Origin: Mansonella perstans
Taxonomy: Eukaryota; Nematoda; Chromadorea; Rhabditida; Onchocercidae
Length of the DNA stretch: 64,000 nt
Direction of reading: 5' to 3'
Assembly (NCBI GenBank): GCA_037074765.1
Contig: JBAMDO010000095.1
Coordinates: forward strand, 124,001-188,000
In this document: positions 11,475 to 23,646 of the stretch, piece by piece
How positions within the stretch are numbered: position 1 is the first letter of the stretch
Layout of the letters: every line of letters starts with the position of its first letter
Translations under genes and position numbers: made by a program
Notes under the pieces: model-generated
Seen by the model: the letters and a program-made list of their open reading frames with translations, nothing else
What the model was told of the DNA's origin: nothing
Databases searched by the model: none

Positions 11475-14400
11475 TCAAATCGGTTCAGTAGCTGGTGTTG
11501 CCGATGATGTAATGATTGCAGAACTGGTGTTAGATGATGCCATCCCTACCGATGTTGCAGCACCGGATGATGCTGCTGCTGATTGTACTTCACGACGAAT
11601 CATGCTAGATGAGAAACCAGGTAAATTCGGGAAACGGATACCTATTTCACGCGCTACTTTCACCGATGTCTGAAATGTATATCTTTCATTATTTTCAAAC
11701 TTCTTTTCTGTTTCTTTTTTCTACAGTCATTGAATCATCACGATACAATGCTACCTGGATAACGAATATTATAACTTAACTGCCGCTCTCAGAGGTTATC
11801 AAATTTTAAATCGTAATAATCTGCTACCAGCTCTCTTTCTGAGAATATGCATAAACTATGAAATCAAAAATCAAATATATGCATAAACTGTTTCCTATCC
11901 TCGCTTCAAATTTCTGGATTTGCTTCAAACTTCCGAATCATATACGGAGTACCATAAAATAAAATTAGAAAGGTGCAAGCGTCAAAATTAAAATTCTAGA
12001 GGAAAGTACAAAACATGAGAAAACGTTAAGTTAGAACAGTTTTTTTTTTTGGTTACAGTTAGACATTTAAAATCCAAATCTATCAAGAATTCGGTTGATT
12101 TATCAAGTGTTCCATTGATCTATTCATCAGATTTCTCGTCTGATTTATCAAATATTTCAAGCGACTCATCAATTACTTGATCTTATTTTGAATATTTCGA
12201 CAGATCAAATTATGCGCAATCCTCTATGGCACATATAATAAAGTATACTAAATATGGACAAAATTGAAGGGAGATAGAATGAAACGGAGTAAAAGAATGG
12301 TAGTACCAATTCAATTTTTACTACAACTATGAAAGTTTACTAAAATAGTCTCAAAGAGAAATGAAAAATACACAACGTAGGTTAATTTATAAAAAAAAAA
12401 TTGGAATAAAAACTGGGGCATGCAAAAGTTAGTTAATATGTTCATGCTTTGGTGAAAACAACAAATATTCAGCAATCAAAACTCATCAAGAAATGAAGCT
12501 AAGAGAACTGAGAGAATTCACCGGATAATTGCCCGATAAGATGCTGCTCCAGCTGAACGATATGCTGTGATGATGAGGATTATAATGATGATGGTGGTAA
12601 TAATAAAGTTGATGCTAATGTTTGAATATTGCAATTAGTTAGTTGTTGAGATAGTGATAATATTAATCACGAGAGGAACTGTCGTATCCTGTGGCAGTAC
12701 CACTGCTAACACTGCGTATTTTGCGTAGAGTCTTCCGCGACGTTTTACGCGCAATCAACGTTGAAAACGGTGCAGATCCCTAAAAAACAAAGTGGGAAAA
12801 AAGCAAACAGAAATGAAATAACATAGAATAAAACAAAAATCAAGAAATCAAAATACAATAACAAAAAAAAAAAAAAAAACGAAACCAAAATAAGTCATGA
12901 TAATTAATTCGATACTGACTGATAAGTTATATCGCCCTTTCTCCTATCTGAATGTATGCTGTTGACCTTGACCATCATTATCACAAAATTTTGTAAATGA
13001 ATATTATAAGTAGTAGCTGTTGAGATAGTGATGCTATTAATCATGTAATAGGACAGTTCCTATAGTGATACCATTGATGACACTGCACGTGTTTCGTGGA
13101 ATTGAGTTTCTAAGTCTTATAAAAAAATTATAGTGAAATTAACGATTAAATTGAACTTATATGATACTAAGTGATAAATATGCTTAATCTGCTTTAGGGA
13201 TCACCAAATGTGAATACGTACGAATGAGGTATTCAAAACAACATTAAGTGATACATACAAAAATAATGTTAAAAGTGCGTGGCTAAACAATTATCAACAA
13301 AGGGAAATAAAATGATATATAATTAAAGACAAAGGGATGAAATAATATTCCTCTTTTTTCCAACAGCAAACTTTTTCTCGACTTCACATACAAAGTTAAC
13401 TCATAAAAACAAAGACAAAAAAACAACAATGAGATCTACTTTTGACAGGATTTGTTAGGAAATTTCAAATTATAGTATATCCTAATTTATACGGATATAC
13501 CGAAACAAATATACTTATATATGTATATATATATATATAATATATAAGCTTACTTATCGGGAAAAAACACAGCACAAAAAATAAATCAGTTACAGAAATA
13601 AAACAAATTAGAAACAAAAAGAAGATCAGAAAAGTTCTCGAAAATATTTAAATGAAGAAAAGAAAAAAACACAAGAGAATCTGTTACAAAATATCAAATT
13701 TTTGAATTTCATGATTCTCAAACTAGCAACTGAATAAGCAAAATTAAGCAGCATTCATTTTTTGGGAAATTCGATCATCCAGAAATATATTCGAACTCTT
13801 TCCTTCCTCCTTTTTGCCTTCTATATTAAATAGCAATTTTAAGAAGATCCTGCTAAAATAATCAGACCACTACAATTAGCGCTCTAAAACAAACCTTTTT
13901 TTTCGATTGATTCAGCAATTCTCGATAATTATCGGAACGCAAAAATCGTTGGTAACTATCATTTTTCATCAAACAAAAGATATGATTCTGAAATTCCTTA
14001 CAAATCTTTTTAAGAATAAAACTGCTTCTTGATATTTTTTTTTTACTGTAAATGTAACTTTCAGCATATCAGCGATAATTTAAAATTAATGTTAAATGTT
14101 ACTTATAGTTTAACTTAATAGGCTATAAGCCCTACAACAACAACAACAACAACATGATTAAGTAAAACAGTGATTAAATTTTTACCGCAGCTTCATCAAA
14201 TGACCAACGATTTGGATTCTTCAAATTTTGCTCCGTCTGATCCATCACTTTACAATCAATATTAACCGGTGATGTTGCATTTTTATCAATAAATTCATTG
14301 TATATTTCAGTTACTAGCACTGGCACCATACGACATGCACATTTCCGTAATTTTTGAACCTGAATATTTTTCGTCTTACGAGGATAAGCTTATTAACAAA

Positions 14401-17400
14401 ATGAAATAAATAAAATAATAATTTTGACAAAATTTGAAAAATTAAAATTCACTTAGTTCTGTACTTTTCAGTAATCTGATCACATGATTGAAAAAACTAA
14501 TTATCTATTCATTATCCTATTTTATTTCTTCTTTACGCCAAACAGTCAATTTCTTCGTGTTCAGAAATTTTATACGGTGTATTCATTAAATGTATAGCAT
14601 ATGAATTACCATTAAAAAAAAAAAAAAACTATCATATCAATAATCATTTTTTGTCAACCATATGATAATCAAAATACAAAAATGATGAAAAGGATATTCT
14701 TTTAAAAAAAAAAAGAAATAATAATTCTTGAAAAAGATATCTCACCTGCCACCAAAAGCGTAAATTTTCACCAGAATATTCTTTATCGGCAAATTTTTGC
14801 AACGTTTCTCGACCTGTTTCATCGCATAATAATTCTTCAAAACTTTCCTCCCACAATTTCAAACGACGCATTGATATATTACCAGTGCTGTAGAATGGAA
14901 AATATATTATCACTGTCGTAGTGGTACTACTATAAACATTTCCTTTAACCGATCGATAATAATACGAAAAATAACTTATTATTAATTTATTGAAAAACAG
15001 ATGAAATTAATGTTTAAATGATGATAAATAAATTTTTCTATTTAACTCAATTACTTAATACAATTTAACTTATTCCTTAAACAATTTGTTTTATAAATCC
15101 ATCGTAACACACATTTTAAAATGTTTTAACATTTTAAAATGTGTGCTACGATATTTCTCTTTTTTTCTCTATAAATATTTTCTTTTACATTTTATCATTT
15201 TGCCAATAATCAACGATATCGGAAATCCATGGATTTGAATGACTCTGAAATGGATCAGCCGATGTGCCAGGATGACAAAGAAATGGATCAAAAAGACGAC
15301 GATGATCGAAATATTGTAAGTAACTGCAAGAAATAATAATAATAAAATATGTATGAATTTTATTTAAAAATATAAAAAAGTTAAAAACGAATTAGTTCTT
15401 TATTTTTTTTTCCTATACTTCAAGATTTTTTTTTTTTTGTTTTTAATATTAAGTGTAACTTAAGCTGTAAAAGATGCATTGAAGATAAATTAATGATGCA
15501 GGAAGTTTAGCAAAGTTAATATTCAATGCTATTCTTTGCGATTATCTTTCAAGTCTACTTTTGAAGACAAAAAAAAAGAAAACACAACGGACGGGTGGAC
15601 AAATATTTTTAAACTATTCTGGATTTAATGAACTGAATGTATTTTAAAAAAAGATTTTAACAAAAAGAAAACTTACTTCTCGACAAGTTTAGATGTTTTG
15701 AAAACATTCTTTGTTAGCCGTACTTCCAAAGCACTAATCTGAAGTAAACAAAAAATTTACCAAATATAAAATTGTATGCAAATTGACCTTTATGACCTTT
15801 ACCGAAATACCAGCAATTTTAACATTATGAGATCTGCTGTAATGAAAGTGAAACATTTTATACTTTATAAATAACAAGAAACTAAAATGAAATTAATGTA
15901 TTATTTGCTTAAAAAAAAAAAGAAAAAACTGGCAGATGATTAGTTATGTTGCTTATTTATAAAAATTATATGAAATTTAACCATATTATTGATTTAAAAG
16001 AATTGTATTCGGTTTAATCCTATGATATTTATTGGAATTTTACAACACTGCAGATAACATAAAACGAATTCTACAGTACTCTATGGTGATTATGGTGATT
16101 ACAGAAAATTTCTTATCAAGCAGAAATCACATACCTCCTGTTCTAATGTATCCTGCAATCGAGTACACCGTCTAATACCAGGTATTTGGCAACGATCTCG
16201 TATTGATAATGATGGTGATACAAGAGGCGAAATTTGCTGGCTTGTTATAGAAGAAGATGCATTGTTTGCTGCGCCATTTACAATGGAAGTTGAGCAAGAA
16301 GGCGATTGTGCAATTGCATCTGCAGTTGTAGCTGAAGACGGTAAAGTGATATTCGAACACGACGCAAGAGCAGCATGAGTTGAAAAACTACATTTCGGTC
16401 GTCCTATAATTTATTACTTGCATAACTTTTTTTAAAAACATTCAAAAGTTGTTTATAATGAAAAAAAAATATTAGATGAATTAATTAACGATAATTAATT
16501 CATCAATTTCTTTCTTCTCCTACTTAACTCTACAGAATATGATTATATGTAATCATACAATGGATTTATCAACATTAATATAAGTATTTTATTTCTAATA
16601 AAATATCTCAAACAAACAAGAGACACATTCTTATCATCACTATACCTGATCGTGAAAGTTTTCGGAAATCAACTTCGGTAGTATTTACACAACCTGGAAC
16701 AGGCCTGTGAACATCCCAAAAAGCACGCTCCTGGCTGTCCAAAATTTGTCGTTCTTGACGATCACGTTTTTTGTCCACTCTAAAGGTAAAAATACATTTG
16801 AAATCAACATAAGCATGGGTTGTTAAACTCGATATTTGATGAAATAATATGACAATGTTCGAAAATTAGAAAGTAAGAACTTTTGCAAAAAAAAAAATTT
16901 GGATTTAAATTATTTGACAGAATATCATCAAATATCAACTCATCCGAACATTAAAATGAACAGATGGATAGATTAACAAAGATAACAAGTCAAAATTTGA
17001 TTTGATGTTATGTTGTAATATAACAGGAATGGAATGTATACGAAAAATGAAACACACTTATATTGAGCTTCAGCTTGCATAAAAACAAATTCCCATTTTC
17101 GACTGAATATTTTTTGTAATTTTGCTAAATTCTCTGCTTCGAAATCTTCCAATTCCATATTTGCTTTATTTTGCATAGTACGCTTACATAAATATACAGC
17201 TGAAAATAAAAATCAAAATACTAATAAAATTTTTTGTCTCATGAAATTGACAAATTTATTTTGCTGTTTAATAATATGATAAACAGCAATTGATACATAT
17301 CATTTCATCAGATTAGCAAAAGTCAAATAATAAAGTTCTTCTTTGGACATTCTTCATATGCAATTGCTATCAGAGCTTAAATGTTTTTTTTTCCCACAGA

Positions 17401-19536
17401 AAGCTCAATGATTTTAGAATAATTGCCAACAATCTTTATCGATTGAAATGGAAAATTCCCGTATGAGCATGTAGTTAAGGCAAGTGATGGATGATAGATA
17501 CGAAGATTCGCTGTTAAATGATGTGGATTTCTTTCAAAAAGATAACGAACCTGTCCCGTATAAATAATGATGAAAGTAGTACAAACGATACCTACACATT
17601 ACGACTAACTAACATTACCGGTACAAAATAGGAAGGACATTAGCAAAGAAAACAACTAACCATAATCCATATTTTCTGGTTCCCAACAATTCGATGGCCA
17701 GAAGTATGGAGTTTGAAATCGATAAAAAGTACCATCATTTTTCACAGTTAAAATATGATCATCAATTTGAAACAAATAACCATGTGATGCAATCAAATGA
17801 GATAAATGAAGTGCATCAGCTGAAAAAAAAAATTTTTTCATTGATCATCATGATGTCATCGATCTTATCAATCAAAATACGATATCTTTCAAACAAATTA
17901 ATTGAATGATCATTTTTGAAGGTAATAACCAGATCTCGTTAACAGATAAAATGATTCAAAAGTGTCAAAGCCTAATCATTTAATTCGTTTCTTTTTTTCG
18001 ATTCAAATCAATAATTTAGATCATTTATTTCTAATAATTGATTCAATAATTCAGATCAGATCACTTTTTCTAAATATTTGATTCAAAGTAATAAAATTTA
18101 AAAAAAACTTCAAATAGCAGTAGCACTTATATATTGCTATTGCATCATTTATTTCTTTTCCTAAAATTCAACTAATCATGAATCAAAAATCATTGTATTT
18201 TTTTTTTTTTAAACAAAATAATTAATGTCATTAAAACTTAGCTAGTGATAAATTCGAAACTTGTAACTAATCCACTAAACATATAACTCTTTACTTTACA
18301 CATTAAGCTTGACCAAACATATTCTAATAATTTTCTGGTCTAATTAATTCACAGCAGATACTATCAGTTAGTGAACAAATATCAAAATAAAAAAAGTGAA
18401 GGAAAAAAAAAGGCATATGGGGAATGATTTACCGAGATCTGTCACATTCAGATTTTTCATAATCCATGCAATGAGATCTTGACCAGTAAAAACGGAAGGA
18501 ATCTGAAATATAAAGGAAAACGATATTGAATGCAAAGCAAATTGATTAACTTACCCAGTTAATCCTTAATCCCCTAGAAACTTACCAATTAATCCTTAAT
18601 CCCCAAGCAACTTACCAATTAATCCTTAATCCCCAAGCAACTTACCAATTAATCCTCAATCCCCTAGTAACTTACCAATTAATCCTCAATCCCCTAGTAA
18701 CTTACCAATTAATCCTTAATCCTCTGTTCATTACTTATCAAATCCTAATTATTATTTATTAATTAACCCTAAACCACTAGTCGAATGATAAAAAATTTAA
18801 ATAATTTCAAATGAATATATTTGTTATTTTTACTTCATTTATTTATTTATACAATGTAAATATAATTTCATATGACTAAGATTATTGTTAACAGCAATAT
18901 TTTAAAATATAATTTCATTTCATGAAATTTTTATATTACTGTCTTCCCAATGAATTAGTCTATTTTGTGAGAGACTGAAACAGACAAGAAAAGAAACAAA
19001 AATATCATAATTTAATACTATAAAGGAAAAGAAAATAATTTGTTAAATTATACAATGTAAATGTGATTTCATATAACTGAAGATTATTGTATAAACAATA
19101 TTTTAAAATATAATTATGCAATTAGTCTATTTTGTGTGTGTGTGAGAGAGAGACAGGAAAAGGGACAAAAATATCATATAATTTTTTACTATAAGCAAAA
19201 AAAAAAATTTGTTAAAAGATTATAATAACTTATGATAAATTATAAAAATAAACAATTCCATCATAAAATGAATATATTTTTTTAATAATTTATAATTACA
19301 TAAATAATAAATATGAGTAGCTCTGCTTTTTTTTTTGAAATAATCAGTAAATTTGATAATTATTTTAATCAAATGTCAAAAAAAAAAATTAAAAGACATA
19401 CTTTTGTTAGGAAACTTTTTACAGTTTTAATTGGTACTCCACTTTCTGGATCTAACATTGCTTGCACCAAATTTTCCAATTTTTGATAAATCATACAATT
19501 TGGATGAACCATTCTTCTTTCATCTTTCATTTGCAT
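11475..19536 (-). CDS. eat-16: R7-family regulator of G-protein signalling (EAT-16-like)
   Basis: Exons, in transcript order: 19536-19402, 18502-18433, 17819-17661, 17199-17058, 16779-16646, 16403-16135, 15738-15677, 15323-15189, 14887-14746, 14359-14186, 13987-13895, then 11669-11475. All phases agree, giving 569 residues. DEP domain about 17-120 ([39 protein letters not shown]); DHEX helices about 121-215 ([36 protein letters not shown]); Ser/Thr-rich linker about 216-290; GGL domain about 295-365 with FDPF and SNPWISD, which pairs with Gbeta5; RGS domain about 375-500 ([59 protein letters not shown]). Such proteins with Gbeta5 speed GTP hydrolysis on Galpha; EAT-16 restrains Gq in C. elegans neurons and muscle. 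EAT-16 is chosen over EGL-10 from the WW in the RGS domain and the GGL sequence, so subtype is less certain than family. Confidence 0.88.
12663..12779 (-). CDS. eat-16: Alternative C-terminal exon of the RGS gene
   Basis: After acceptor TTTTTTAG this exon joins exon 11 (KKK at 13895) in phase and reads 38 codons, [13 protein letters not shown] then [10 protein letters not shown] and a Ser/Gly-rich end, to TAA at 12663. Using it gives a 543-residue protein with a basic tail in place of the 64-residue Ala/Ser-rich tail encoded at 11669-11475. Both ends are phase 0 relative to exon 11, so they are naturally read as mutually exclusive last exons. A GTTAGC inside this exon could also splice on to the distal exon in phase. 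Confidence 0.65.
   Translation of the reverse strand, partial: GSAPFSTLIARKTSRKTLRKIRSVSSGTATGYDSSSRD
12994..13105 (-). pseudogene. Decayed copy of the alternative last exon
   Basis: The stretch aligns with about 12622-12740: both share TGTTGAGATAGTGAT, the ATTAATCA stop region, and the segment from the stop back through GCAGTGT. The copy has many substitutions and small gaps. It lies in the intron between RGS exon 11 and the alternative last exon, so it is a tandem duplicate. Its frame relative to a possible acceptor (GACTTAG) gives an unrelated short peptide, so it looks dead. Confidence 0.65.
15101..15152 (-). repeat. 25-bp inverted repeat in an RGS intron
   Basis: Arms 15101-15125 and 15128-15152 are reverse complements with one mismatch and a 2-nt loop, inside the intron between exons 8 and 9. 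It would form a long hairpin in the pre-mRNA. No flanking element structure was seen. Confidence 0.8.
18548..18724 (-). repeat. 30-bp minisatellite, six units, each with GTAAGTT
   Basis: Six units of about 30 bp occur in intron 1 of the RGS gene. The sense-strand word GTAAGTT appears at the reverse complement of 18548, 18579, 18609, 18639, 18669 and 18699, and in five of the six it is preceded by AATTG. That is the full 5' splice-site consensus, repeated just upstream (45 nt) of the exon 2 acceptor at 18503. Confidence 0.85.
18850..19215. repeat. Imperfect tandem duplication of about 200 bp
   Basis: The block starting TACAATGTAAAT at 18850 recurs at 19051. Both copies contain ATTTTAAAATATAATT, a TATTTTGTG-GAGAG stretch, ACAAAAATATCATA and AATTTGTTAAA. 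Inside RGS intron 1. Confidence 0.7.
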
Positions 19537-21044
19537 TAGCTCTTGATAAGTTCTTTGATAATGTCTTCTTTTTCTTTCTCTCTCTCCTTCTCTCTCTTTC
19601 CTCTTATTCAATCGGTATCCGTTTTAAAAAAAAAAAAAAAAAGAAATTAAATTTCCGTTGCAATTATTTTCAATAAGTATTGTGAGCAATTTTTATTCGC
19701 GTCGGTTTGACTTTTTTTTTTTGTTTCTTTTAATTATTTTCCGACTTTTTCTCCTTCACACCAATATCATCATATATCTTTGTTAATATCAAATATTGGA
19801 ACATTGAGTAGTAACAGTAATAATAGTAGTAGTAGTAGTAATATCATCATTATCCCTATAAAATATGTGACGGAAATTTTGATTAATTAATTTATTAAAT
19901 CCATTTAACGATTAACGATTACATTTTCGTTGCATCACATCGTAATAATTCATTACATCATATTGTTGCATCACATCTATGCAAGACTTTGGAATATCTC
20001 AAAAGTAAGTACGGTAATAATTTGAACAAAATAATTTGACATAAAGAAAACAAACAAGACTTCTTTTTTTTCTACCGTACTTTTGTTTGGTATAATTTCC
20101 AGTGATCAGTTTCTGTCAGTGTCAGAGTAATATCAATGCATTTATTATTAATCAATTAATTCTGCTTAATAATCTTTTCTTAATTAGCAGACGTTATTTT
20201 TGGTTTTGGTTCTTTCTTTTCCTTTTTTTTAATTTACAATTATTATAATCAAAAATCATAATAATTTGGATAAATTAAAATTCTGATCGAACATTAGCTG
20301 ATGCCAGGTGTAGCGTAACTGATTATCCATTTATTTTTTGGTATGCCATTCTTTTAAGAGAAATTAAAACTACTTTTTATGGTATTGCTTCCAAAAAGAA
20401 AATAATTCTGCCTAATTATTTCTTTTTTTTTTTTTTGTCTTCACATATCGTACAATCATTATCATTGATATTTTAGTCCTATTAATCTATGATCACAACA
20501 AGGATTATCATTTAGGAATCGAAAAATGTTCTTTTAATACTTCATTCTCTTTTCTTCCTCATTTCATTTCTCTCAAAAAAATTCCATTTTTTTTTTCTTT
20601 TTTTTTCCTCTCCTTTAAATACGATAGAATTTTTTCCATTTTACAATTAGAAAATTTCGCGAGCAAAATTCATACTCCTTTAGGGAATTGTCAAATTTTT
20701 ACTTTCCTTTTGCGACCAGAAATATTTAACTTAGAGAAATAAACCTACACAAATGATGCAAATAGTTCTGTTAGTTTGTTAAGGAATAATGACAGCACAA
20801 ATCAACTCATCAAAAAAAAAATGTTCGATATTTGGAAGTAAAATGAACGATAAATCTGATGGTTTGGAGAATGATGAGCAGAAATGGTTGATTTTTATAC
20901 TGAGAAAAAACTTCGAAGTGATTGAAAAGGAAGAAAACTTCTTCACTTCTCCATCTAATTTCATTCCTCAATAAATCGCTTACGAAGGGAGCAGATTTCT
21001 CCATATCAGATTCATTATTAATGAATAATGATTCAAATTTATCA

Positions 21045-21175
21045 CTGTAATATATTTGCAAATGATTGATGATTAATATTACTATTATTGTAATAGATTT
21101 ACTGGGGATGATGATTAATATTACTATCATTGTAATAGATTTGCAAATGAATGATGCTTAATACTATCATTATAG
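21045..21175. repeat. Imperfect 50-bp tandem repeat, about three units
   Basis: Units contain GATGATTAATATTACTAT followed by ATTGTAATAGATTT; the third unit is degenerate. Confidence 0.65.
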
Positions 21176-21514
21176 CAAAAAGCATCAAAATATCCAGCCA
21201 TGATTATTTATTTGGCTAAAAAATATTAATTTGCATATTATCATTTGCAATAAGTGTTTTCAATTAATTACCTTATCAGTGTGAATAGAGCGAGCAGTAG
21301 TATTATTTTCAAAAAAACTATAAATATGAATTCTGATGAAATATATGAAAGGTATCCTCTGTGTGAAAAAAGTGAAAAAAAAAAAGCCAAGTAGTGGTGA
21401 AAATTGGCAATTTTTGTGGATTCAATTACTGATAAAAAATTTTTCATATACGAATGATGAATAACACTTCGAGCACTTTTAGATGGATTAATACATCAAG
21501 AAAAGTTCATAAAA

Positions 21515-21518
<4 letters not shown>

Positions 21519-21555
<37 letters not shown>
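21519..21555. repeat. (CA)n microsatellite
   Basis: An uninterrupted CA run of about 18 units. Confidence 0.95.
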
Positions 21556-21556
<1 letters not shown>

Positions 21557-22757
21557 TTGGCAGAAAAAAATTTGAGAGAATTTTTTTTTTTTGTTAATTA
21601 CATACCAAAAATCGATATGAATTATTTATTTATGTAAAGACAATAAGGTTGTTATAAAAAGAAAAAAGTTCATTAAAAAATTTCAATGAATTGCTTAAAT
21701 TAGGTAAAAGCAAAGAAATTATTGGAAAGAGCATAGCGATGATGCAATGTGTATGGAATGATGAGAATGAAGAGTGAAAAAAAGATTCAATTTGATATAA
21801 TGTGAAACTCTTCCGAATTTAAAATTATCCTTGCATGATATGACAAAAAATAAATAAATGAATGATAAATAAAATAAAGAAAGAAAGGAAAAATGAAAAC
21901 ATGGAAAGAGTATAACAGTGATAAGAGAAATGATAGAAAATGAAAAAAGAAAGAGAGCGAAGAAAAATTTAAAAGAAAGATGCATTCATTAATTATCATC
22001 ATTCATTTGTCAGAAAGTGACAATTTTACACTTTTTCCTCTTCGTATGAAACAGAAGCAAAATTTGGAGTAATTTAGACGATGATATGTTAAGAGAATAA
22101 AGAAATGATATGTAAAGGGATGAAAAGGGAAAAAAAAGAGTACCAAATATAATATGAAGAGATGAAGAGAAAGAAAGAAAAAGTTAGTGAGAATTATTAT
22201 GCATATACTATATTTCGCATACTATTTATCTCTTCCTCTCTCTCTCTCAGATTTATTCCTTTTATCTATTACAAAGGACAAATAAACAAAATCCTCTTTC
22301 ACTTCGTATATTTTCAAAACATTTTTTCTTCATTTCATTCCAATTCACTTTAACAATTATGCAAATTTTCTTCATTTCCGTATCACACATAACGATGAAA
22401 AAATTGCAAAGTAAATCAATAATAACAATAACAACAACAATAAACAAATAAACAATAACAATACAATAATGTTACAAACAACAATTATAACAACACAAGA
22501 AACATTGACGATATAATAATAATATCAATGACAGTCGTAGCAATACAATAACATTAACAATACGATAATATCAACAACAAAATAATGATAATAATGATGA
22601 TTGTAATAATGACGATAACAACAAGGAATAAAATGATGATACTGAAATGTACTACGAAACAATTAAGGCACCGTATAACTGCAACTATAAATGTGAACGG
22701 AAGATAATACAATGGATATAATATTAGCTGCTGTAAGGGTAATTATCTACATCGCAT

Positions 22758-22806
22758 ACACGCATACACACGCATACAGACACACACACACACACACACA
22801 CACACA
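22758..22806. repeat. (CA)n microsatellite
   Basis: CATACACA-rich start followed by a pure CA run. Confidence 0.95.
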
Positions 22807-22865
22807 TCCATCCAGATCCCATTAAAATCTATTATTTTTTTTTGATAAAGGGATAGTTTATCATT

Positions 22866-23010
22866 CTTGTATGTGTCAATATGTATGTGTATGTCATTGT
22901 ATGTGTCAACATGTATGTGTATGTCATTGTATGTGTCAACATGTATGTGTATGTCATTGTATGTGTATGGATAGTTTATCATTCTTGTATGTGTCAACAT
23001 GTATGTGTAT
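22866..23010. repeat. 30-bp minisatellite (GTATGTGTCAACAT family)
   Basis: Units of about 30 bp built from GTATGTGTCAACATGTATGT and GTATGTCATT, at least four copies. The phrase GGATAGTTTATCATTCTT occurs at both ends (near 22852 and 22970), so the outer block is itself duplicated. Confidence 0.85.
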
Positions 23011-23091
23011 TTAAATAAACACTGTTTTTCAAAAAAAATTTTTTTCTACTGAAGAGTAGATTAAGAATTCCGTACAACACTTATACACACA

Positions 23092-23166
23092 TACATAGAG
23101 AGAAAGAGAGAGAGAGAGGGAGAAGAGAGAGAGAAGGAGAGAGAGAGAGAAAGAGGGAGAGAAGGG
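23092..23166. repeat. (GA)n purine tract
   Basis: A nearly pure GA/GGA tract about 75 bp long, within the divergent intergenic region. Confidence 0.9.
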
Positions 23167-23510
23167 AATATTTACGAAAAGTTTTATGTAAAATAGATCG
23201 ATAGATGGATAAATATTGGATAAAAATGGAATAAAATGTATCATTTTTAGGATTCAAAATGAGAAAGAATAATAAAAAGGATGCACGTCTGCTGCATATA
23301 AGTATGCATGCATGCATGCACCGAAGGAAATGTGAGTTATTTCATGAAAACCTGATAGCATTGAATTTGAATTGCCATTTTATTGAATGGCAATAATATG
23401 TGCATAGAAAGAATAATGAAAGAAGAAATACGTATTGCTCTCTTTGTCCTCTGTGGCTATTTATTTTGATTTGGCCCATTTTCGCATTCTAAACTAATTT
23501 CATATACATA

Positions 23511-23646
23511 TATACACACACACACACACATACACACATACACATATACACACACATACACACATACAAATACATACACACATACATACATACACATACA
23601 CACATACACATATATACACACATACACACATACACACACACACAGA
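23511..23646. repeat. CA/CATA microsatellite
   Basis: An imperfect array of CACA, CATA and TACA units. The long minus-strand frames over it are repeat artefacts. Confidence 0.9.

Noticed and set aside
19537..19611. Longer N-terminus of the RGS protein starting at 19611
   Set aside because: The codon there is TTG, not ATG, and the added residues come from a GA simple repeat; the first ATG is at 19536.
20789..20974. 61-codon frame on the plus strand, with a mirror frame on the minus strand
   Set aside because: Short, unspliced, no recognised motif; the double-strand openness suggests composition rather than coding.
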